DNA of 33,450 bases from Candidatus Aminicenantota bacterium (lineage in GTDB: Bacteria; Acidobacteriota; Aminicenantia; Aminicenantales; Aminicenantaceae), in NCBI GenBank assembly GCA_003648765.1, contig QMPV01000014.1:1-33450 (forward strand), given 5' to 3'. Shown here in pieces: positions 27,865 through 33,450 of the stretch. Position numbers and translations under genes: made by a program. The notes under the pieces are model-generated. The model saw nothing but the letters and a program-made list of their open reading frames with translations, had not been told where the DNA came from and did not search any database. The first letter of the stretch is position 1. The number at the start of each line of letters is the position of its first letter.

Positions 27865-29417
27865 TTTGAACCTCGAAAATATGAAATATCCTGGCTAAGC
27901 TGGTCAAAAACAGCCGCTGGGGTTTTCAATTGGCGATAGAAAGAAAAATTAATGCCTAGCCCACGGCCGAGAGTTAGTAGAATTTCTCTTTCGCTGCGGG
28001 CCGTTCCAGGAGGAGTTAAGGCAGCGGGAAATTTTTGAAGCTTCTCTTCAACATTAACTACAGAACCTTCTTTTTCCGCCAAAAGAGTTGTGGGGAAAAC
28101 CACATCAACTTGGTTCATTAAAGCAGTTTGATGAGCGGTGAAAAGTACTGAGAAATGGCTTTTTTCCAGAAGGGATCGGAGCTGGTTGTATTGATCTTCT
28201 CCATGAGGAAGATAAGCAAAAATAATCAGAATTTCCAGCTCCGTCAAGGGCTTCTCAGGAGGAAATTTTTGCGGCTGGAGGCCGATCAGTTCTAATCCCT
28301 TAAGATTAGGGGTCCGGGAAGGAGTGAGCAGCCAGTTGTCTCCTTCTCCTTCAGGCGGATCTATGAGAAAAATATTCACTTCGGGTAGGTCCTCTTGAAA
28401 GATTTTTTTGGCTAGATATAGCTCCTCGTTAGTCAAAGCGGAGTGAAGGACCAGGCCAATTCGGTTGGTTTTCTTTTTTAAATAAAATTCTTTAATCTTC
28501 TTGACCAATCGTTCAATTTGAGAGTCCCAGTCTCCTTCTTGAGCTTGACCATTCTCTCTGACCAAAACTTTGGTGGCTCTTTTTTTCTCTAAATAGGCAT
28601 AATTATAACGGCCGAAATCACAAATCCAGTAATCGTTTATTTCCGGATTCTCTCTTGCCCTGATCCGGTAAACATATTTGTCCAGTTCAACCCGAGGGAA
28701 GCCCACATGGTAATCAATATAAATACTACAAGCTCGGCTACAATGGGGGCAGATGGAGGGACCACTTTGGAGGAACCAGCTGCGGGTTTGAAAACGGAAA
28801 TCCTTATCAGTAATGGCTCCTACCGGACATAACTCGGCTAGATTGCCCGAATAATTATTATCCACGGGCTGACCCGGAAAATAATCTATTTCCGAACGTA
28901 GGCCTCGTTGAAAAACACCTAATTCACCGGTACGGGTAATTTCTTTCAGAAAGCGGACACAGCGTGTACAAAGAATACATCGTTCCCGATCGAGGATAAG
29001 GTTTTTGCCTAAGGCTACTTTTTTTGATTTTCTTTCTTTATTTTCTTTGAATTGGCTGTCAAATAAGCCATACTCTTGATAGTAATCTTGAAGCTGACAA
29101 TTCCCAGCTTTATCACAAATAGGACAATCCAAAGGATGTTCAGCCAGAAGGAATTCTAAAACTGACCGTCGGGCCTGACGCACCGTCTCACTTTGAGTAG
29201 AAATGGTCATACCCTCTTGGACGATGGTCGAACAGGCAAGTTCCAATTTAGGTCGACCTTCAATCTCCACCAGACAAAGTCGACAGCTTCCTTCCGGCGG
29301 AAAAGCAGGATGAAAACAAAGATGGGGGATTTCAATCCCGATAGATTCCGCTGCCTGGAGAATGGTCATCCCTTCTTTAACTTCAACCTGACGACCATCA
29401 ATTGTTATTTTCACCAT
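27861..29417 (-). CDS. nuoG: NADH-quinone oxidoreductase subunit G (short form, about 518 aa)
   Basis: HLCFHPAFPPEGSCRLCLVEIEG (2Fe-2S), HPLDCPICDKAGNCQLQD, RCILCTRCVRF, LAELCPVGAITDK, CPHCSRAC...YWICDFGR. ATG at 29417 preferred to TTG at 29426. Confidence 0.95.
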   Translation of the reverse strand: MVKITIDGRQVEVKEGMTILQAAESIGIEIPHLCFHPAFPPEGSCRLCLVEIEGRPKLELACSTIVQEGMTISTQSETVRQARRSVLEFLLAEHPLDCPICDKAGNCQLQDYYQEYGLFDSQFKENKERKSKKVALGKNLILDRERCILCTRCVRFLKEITRTGELGVFQRGLRSEIDYFPGQPVDNNYSGNLAELCPVGAITDKDFRFQTRSWFLQSGPSICPHCSRACSIYIDYHVGFPRVELDKYVYRIRARENPEINDYWICDFGRYNYAYLEKKRATKVLVRENGQAQEGDWDSQIERLVKKIKEFYLKKKTNRIGLVLHSALTNEELYLAKKIFQEDLPEVNIFLIDPPEGEGDNWLLTPSRTPNLKGLELIGLQPQKFPPEKPLTELEILIIFAYLPHGEDQYNQLRSLLEKSHFSVLFTAHQTALMNQVDVVFPTTLLAEKEGSVVNVEEKLQKFPAALTPPGTARSEREILLTLGRGLGINFSFYRQLKTPAAVFDQLSQDISYFRGSK

Positions 29418-29422
29418 GGTTA

Positions 29423-30688
29423 TCAATTATCCTTTAAAGACCCTATCTGGTCTAAAAGCTCGTCTTTAAATTTTTCGACAATAGCTAAGATGGGCATAGC
29501 CGCAGCGTCTCCCAGAGGACATAAAGTTTTGCCTTTTATGGCCGAAGCCAACCGAGTAATTGTCTCTAAGTCACCGGGCTGGCCTCCACCGGCGGCTATT
29601 CTCTGAACTATTTTATTAATCCAAGCTACTCCTACCCGACAAGGAGTACACTGACCACATGACTCATGAGCATAAAATTTACTCACCACCCGAAGCACAT
29701 CCAGCATCGAGGTTTCATGATCAATGACAATGACTGCTCCGGAGCCAAGCATGGACCCGGCTTTCATTAATGATTCAAAATCAAGAGGAATATCAATCTC
29801 ATCAGCCTTAAGCACCGGAGCTGACATGCCTCCGGGGATAACTGCCTTGAGTTTTTTTCCTTCGGGCAAGCCTCCAGCATAGTTATAAATTAATTCTCTA
29901 AGGGAAGTACCCAAAGGAAGCTCATAAATTCCAGGCTTTTTAACGGCGCCACTTACTCCAAAGATTCTTGTCCCGCCGTCTTTAGGCAGGCCTATTTGAG
30001 TGAACCATTCGGCTCCGCGAGCCATGATGAAAGGAATATTAGCGATTGTTTCCACATTATTGATGACTGTGGGACAGCCAAAAAGACCAATGGAAGCGGG
30101 GAAAGGCGGTTTCAACCGGGGGTGACCTCTCTTGCCTTCTAATGATTCAAGTAAAGCAGTTTCTTCTCCGCAGATATAGGCCCCAGCCCCTCGATGGACA
30201 ATTACCTCCAGGTCGAAATTACTCCCGAAAATATTTTTACCTAGGAATCCTTTGGCCGTGGCTTCTTCAATGGCTTTTTCCAGTCGCCGGGCGATCATTT
30301 CGTATTCACCCCGGATATAGATGAAAGCTTGGTGGATGCCCACACAATAAGAGGTAATGATTATACCTTCTAGAAGAAGATGAGGGTTGTGGCTCATAAT
30401 ATATTTATCTTTAAAAGTGCCCGGTTCTCCTTCATCAGCATTGACGCAGAGATATTTAGGCTTCTCGACCCCTTGAGGCACAAAGCCCCATTTCACTCCA
30501 GCTGGAAAACCAGCGCCTCCCCTTCCCCGAAGATTGGCGGCTTTAACTTCATTGAGGATGTCTTGGGGTTTCTTGGTTTTAATAGCTTTCTTGGCGGCTT
30601 CATAACCCCCGTTCTGAAGATAGACTTCAATTTTATGGAGATTTTTCAAACCGAATAATTTAGTTAAGTACTTTTCTTTATCCGCCAC
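29423..30688 (-). CDS. nuoF: NADH-quinone oxidoreductase subunit F (NADH/FMN-binding)
   Basis: LRGRGGAGFPAGVKWGF, NADEGEPGTFKDKYIM, GAGAYICGEETALLESLEGKRGHPRLKPPFPA, ESCGQCTPCRVG. Confidence 0.98.
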   Translation of the reverse strand: MADKEKYLTKLFGLKNLHKIEVYLQNGGYEAAKKAIKTKKPQDILNEVKAANLRGRGGAGFPAGVKWGFVPQGVEKPKYLCVNADEGEPGTFKDKYIMSHNPHLLLEGIIITSYCVGIHQAFIYIRGEYEMIARRLEKAIEEATAKGFLGKNIFGSNFDLEVIVHRGAGAYICGEETALLESLEGKRGHPRLKPPFPASIGLFGCPTVINNVETIANIPFIMARGAEWFTQIGLPKDGGTRIFGVSGAVKKPGIYELPLGTSLRELIYNYAGGLPEGKKLKAVIPGGMSAPVLKADEIDIPLDFESLMKAGSMLGSGAVIVIDHETSMLDVLRVVSKFYAHESCGQCTPCRVGVAWINKIVQRIAAGGGQPGDLETITRLASAIKGKTLCPLGDAAAMPILAIVEKFKDELLDQIGSLKDN

Positions 30689-30692
30689 TTTA

Positions 30693-31163
30693 TCACTCTA
30701 ATCCATCGAGAATTTCATCAATTTTTTCGGGAGTTAAGTTGCCGTAATAATCAAAATTAATCATCATACACGGAGCCTGTTCACAGGCTCCTAAACACTC
30801 GACCGTAGTCAAAGTAAAACGGCCGTCAGCAGTGGTTTCGCCCGGTTTAATGCCTAATTTTTTGATCAAGTAGTTTAAAATATGTTCAGCTCCGGCTAAA
30901 GTGCAACTCAAATTAGTACAAACTTGCAAATGATAACGGCCAATAGGTTTTTCAAGAAACATGGTGTAAAAGGTAATAACTTCCTTGACTCGAACCGGCT
31001 GGAGGCCTAATAGTTCAGCCACCCAAATTTCTGCTTCCTGAGGAATATAGCCCATCTCATTTTGGATGAGATGAAGCACTGGCAAGAGAGCTGCTTGTTT
31101 TTGGGGATATTTGGCGGTCAATTGGGTAATTTTTTTTCTAGTTTCTGGTGAGAGGTCCATCAT
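30693..31163 (-). CDS. nuoE: NADH-quinone oxidoreductase subunit E (2Fe-2S)
   Basis: VCTNLSCTLAGAE...TVECLGACEQAPCMMIN. Confidence 0.97.
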   Translation of the reverse strand: MMDLSPETRKKITQLTAKYPQKQAALLPVLHLIQNEMGYIPQEAEIWVAELLGLQPVRVKEVITFYTMFLEKPIGRYHLQVCTNLSCTLAGAEHILNYLIKKLGIKPGETTADGRFTLTTVECLGACEQAPCMMINFDYYGNLTPEKIDEILDGLE

Positions 31164-32491
31164 CTATCCAGCTCTCCTCCAATCATGTTGAGAGAACCGA
31201 AAGTAGGAATAACGTCGGCAATATAATGCCCCTCGATCATTTCTTCCAGGGCCGAAACTATATGAAAACAGGGCGCCCGCAAATGGAGACGATAAGGCTT
31301 GTCAGTACCATCGGAAACAATATAATAGCCCAATTCTCCATTGCCGCCCTCTACGGAGAAATAGACTTCGCCTTTAGGTGGCCTAAGGCCATGCCCTCTC
31401 ATGAAATACTTAAAGTGGCGGATTAAACCTTCAATCGTGGTATAGACATCTTCTTTAGGAGGCATAATGTAACGGCGGTCGGAACTCAGAATTAAAGGAT
31501 AATTTTCCTTTTCCATTCCTTGAAGGTTGGGCGAGAGTTTAATTTTTTTCTCCGGGCGTCGCTGCCGTGCCAGCTTGATGGCCTCAGCCGGTTCCAAAGC
31601 ATCTGTCTTAAGCTCACTGGCCGGTGAGCTGTCCGGTAGTTTTTTCATGGCCTGCTCGATTATTCGTAAACTTTGCTCCATTTCCAGCATCCGGACCATA
31701 TAGCGGTCAAAGTTATCTCCCCTTTCTCCTAAAGGAACTTCAAAATCAAGTTGGTCATACACCAGATAAGGATGAGCTTTGCGAACATCATAATAAACTC
31801 CCGTTGACCGCAGGCAAGGTCCTGTCCAACCGTAATTAATGGCCATTTCTGGTGAAACAACGGCAATATCTCTGGTTCTATTGAGGAAAATTTTATTTTT
31901 GTCTAAAAGAGCGTGGACATCTTTGAGCACGAGACGAGTTTCTTTTATGGCCTTGAGGAGGTCTTCTCGCCAACCTTCATGGAGATTTGCTCTAACCCCA
32001 CCAATACGAATATAAGAGGTGGTCATTCGAGCGCCGGTAGTTCGTTCTATAAAATCCCAAATAAATTCACGGGCTTTAATCTTATAAAGAAAAACAGTAA
32101 AGGCGCCACATTCCATGGCCATGGCCGCTAAACAGGTTAAATGGTCAGAAATCCGGCTTAACTCACTCATTATCACTCGGATGTATTGGGCATGCTCAGG
32201 GACTTCCAGACCCAACATTTTTTCCATGGTCATTACATAGCCCAGATTATTAATCAATGGGGAAACGTAATTCAAACGGTCGGTATAAGGTAATAAATTA
32301 AAATAAGTTCGGTTTTCACAGATTTTTTCAAAGCCGCGGTGGAGATAACCAATTTCGACTTCTGAATTAAGGATTCGTTCACCATCCAATTCGAGCATAA
32401 TTCTGATGGTGCCATGCATGGCCGGATGCGAAGGGCCCATATTGAGCAGCATACTTTCCCGCCGGGCTTCCTTCTGTATTCTGGTCGTCAT
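31160..32491 (-). CDS. nuoD: NADH-quinone oxidoreductase subunit D (49 kDa)
   Basis: LLNMGPSHPAMHGTIRIMLELDGERI, EIGYLHRGFEKICENRTYF, YTDRLNYVSP, KGEVYFSVEGGNGELGYYIVSDG. Confidence 0.97.
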   Translation of the reverse strand: MTTRIQKEARRESMLLNMGPSHPAMHGTIRIMLELDGERILNSEVEIGYLHRGFEKICENRTYFNLLPYTDRLNYVSPLINNLGYVMTMEKMLGLEVPEHAQYIRVIMSELSRISDHLTCLAAMAMECGAFTVFLYKIKAREFIWDFIERTTGARMTTSYIRIGGVRANLHEGWREDLLKAIKETRLVLKDVHALLDKNKIFLNRTRDIAVVSPEMAINYGWTGPCLRSTGVYYDVRKAHPYLVYDQLDFEVPLGERGDNFDRYMVRMLEMEQSLRIIEQAMKKLPDSSPASELKTDALEPAEAIKLARQRRPEKKIKLSPNLQGMEKENYPLILSSDRRYIMPPKEDVYTTIEGLIRHFKYFMRGHGLRPPKGEVYFSVEGGNGELGYYIVSDGTDKPYRLHLRAPCFHIVSALEEMIEGHYIADVIPTFGSLNMIGGELDR

Positions 32492-32495
32492 TTTT

Positions 32496-32984
32496 TTATC
32501 CTTTTTTTAAGGGAATCCGTGGCTGGCGGCGGCGTAAGGGGTAGTCTTTTCTTAAGGGGTGACCTTCAAAGCCGTCATACATAAAAATTCTTCTTAAATC
32601 TGGATGCCCCTCAAAATGGACTCCAAACATATCGAAAACTTCTCTTTCCAACCAATTGGCATTTTTCCAGATGGCAGTCAAAGAAGCTATCTTTAAATCG
32701 CTTTCTTTAAGTCGGGCTTTTATTCTTAACCTCAGGTTATTTTTTAAAGAAAAAAGATGATAGACCATTTCAAAACGCTCTTCATCTCCCAAATAATCGA
32801 CACAGGTTAAGTCGAGAAGCAGGGTAAACTCATAAGGCTCTTTTCGCAGAAAATTAACCAGGGGAAGTAAAATTTCTTTTTTTATCTGAATGAAGTCATC
32901 TCCAAATTGCTGGTCCACCCGCAGAATATCTTTTTGGAATCTTTCCTGAACTGCCTGGAGAATTACTTCTTTTTCCATCTCCAC
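32496..32984 (-). CDS. nuoC: NADH-quinone oxidoreductase subunit C (30 kDa)
   Basis: [95 protein letters not shown]. Confidence 0.97.
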   Translation of the reverse strand: MEMEKEVILQAVQERFQKDILRVDQQFGDDFIQIKKEILLPLVNFLRKEPYEFTLLLDLTCVDYLGDEERFEMVYHLFSLKNNLRLRIKARLKESDLKIASLTAIWKNANWLEREVFDMFGVHFEGHPDLRRIFMYDGFEGHPLRKDYPLRRRQPRIPLKKG

Positions 32985-33450
32985 TCTTGTTCTTGTTTTT
33001 GAATTTTTTCTTGCAGTTTAATTAAGGCGTCAAGGACAGTTTCGGGTCGAGGAGGACAACCAGGGATATACACGTCGACCGGAATGATTCGGTCGATTCC
33101 CTGGACCACAGCATAATTGTCATAAATGCCGCCACTCACAGCACAGGCTCCAAAAGCAATGACCCATTTAGGATTGGTCATCTGATTGTAAACTGTCCGC
33201 AAGACAGGCGCCAATTTTTGGGTAACTGTGCCGACAACCAGCAGCATATCAGCTTGACGGGGGGAAAACCTTGTCCAACCGGCTCCGAAACGGTCAATAT
33301 CAAAATGAGCACAGGCTGCTGACATATATTCCATGCCACAACAGGCAGTCACAAAAGGATATTGGAAAAGGGAATATTTTCTGGCCCAGCCCAGAAGCTC
33401 ATTAAACTTAGTGGTTATGAAACCTCCCTCAATCGGGCGACGGGGCTCCC
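32963..33450 (-). CDS. nuoB: NADH-quinone oxidoreductase subunit B, partial: N-terminus beyond right edge
   Basis: Frame stays open to window edge ([55 protein letters not shown]...); N2 ligands [17 protein letters not shown]. Confidence 0.96.
   Translation of the reverse strand, partial: EPRRPIEGGFITTKFNELLGWARKYSLFQYPFVTACCGMEYMSAACAHFDIDRFGAGWTRFSPRQADMLLVVGTVTQKLAPVLRTVYNQMTNPKWVIAFGACAVSGGIYDNYAVVQGIDRIIPVDVYIPGCPPRPETVLDALIKLQEKIQKQEQEWRWKKK

Noticed and set aside
1-33450. CRISPR arrays, tRNA/rRNA genes, prophage or transposon genes
   Set aside because: No regularly spaced repeats, cloverleaf-like sequences, rRNA segments, integrases or transposases recognised in the ORF set or intergenic DNA.

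Overview
A 33.45 kb bacterial chromosomal window, coding-dense and mostly on the minus strand. From left to right it contains: a metal-efflux module (partial P1B-type ATPase and a SmtB-like ArsR regulator); an SGNH hydrolase; a large DUF5107-like/TPR lipoprotein; a TldD/TldE (PmbA) protease pair; a beta-CASP MBL-fold nuclease; an AIR-synthase/HypE-like protein; a DUF3887-like plus alpha/beta hydrolase; a galactokinase-like GHMP kinase overlapping an SSS symporter; an 11-gene Mrp/Mbh-type antiporter operon; a DUF481-like outer-membrane protein; and a compact complex I operon, nuoB(partial)-C-D-E-F-G-H-I, ending in an MBL hydrolase where nuoJKLMN would normally follow. The most notable point is that the nuo operon lacks J, K, L, M and N in this window. 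The neighbouring Mrp-type operon encodes one counterpart for each missing membrane role: a NuoK-like MrpC, MbhD/MbhE (NuoJ-region equivalents) and exactly three NuoL/M/N/MrpD-type antiporter subunits, plus MrpE, F, G and B and an unnamed 2-TM protein. This suggests a hybrid NADH dehydrogenase with an Mrp/Mbh-type, possibly Na+-coupled, membrane arm. That is an inference; the rest of the genome is needed to exclude separate nuoJKLMN genes. No tRNA, rRNA, CRISPR array or transposase was recognised.
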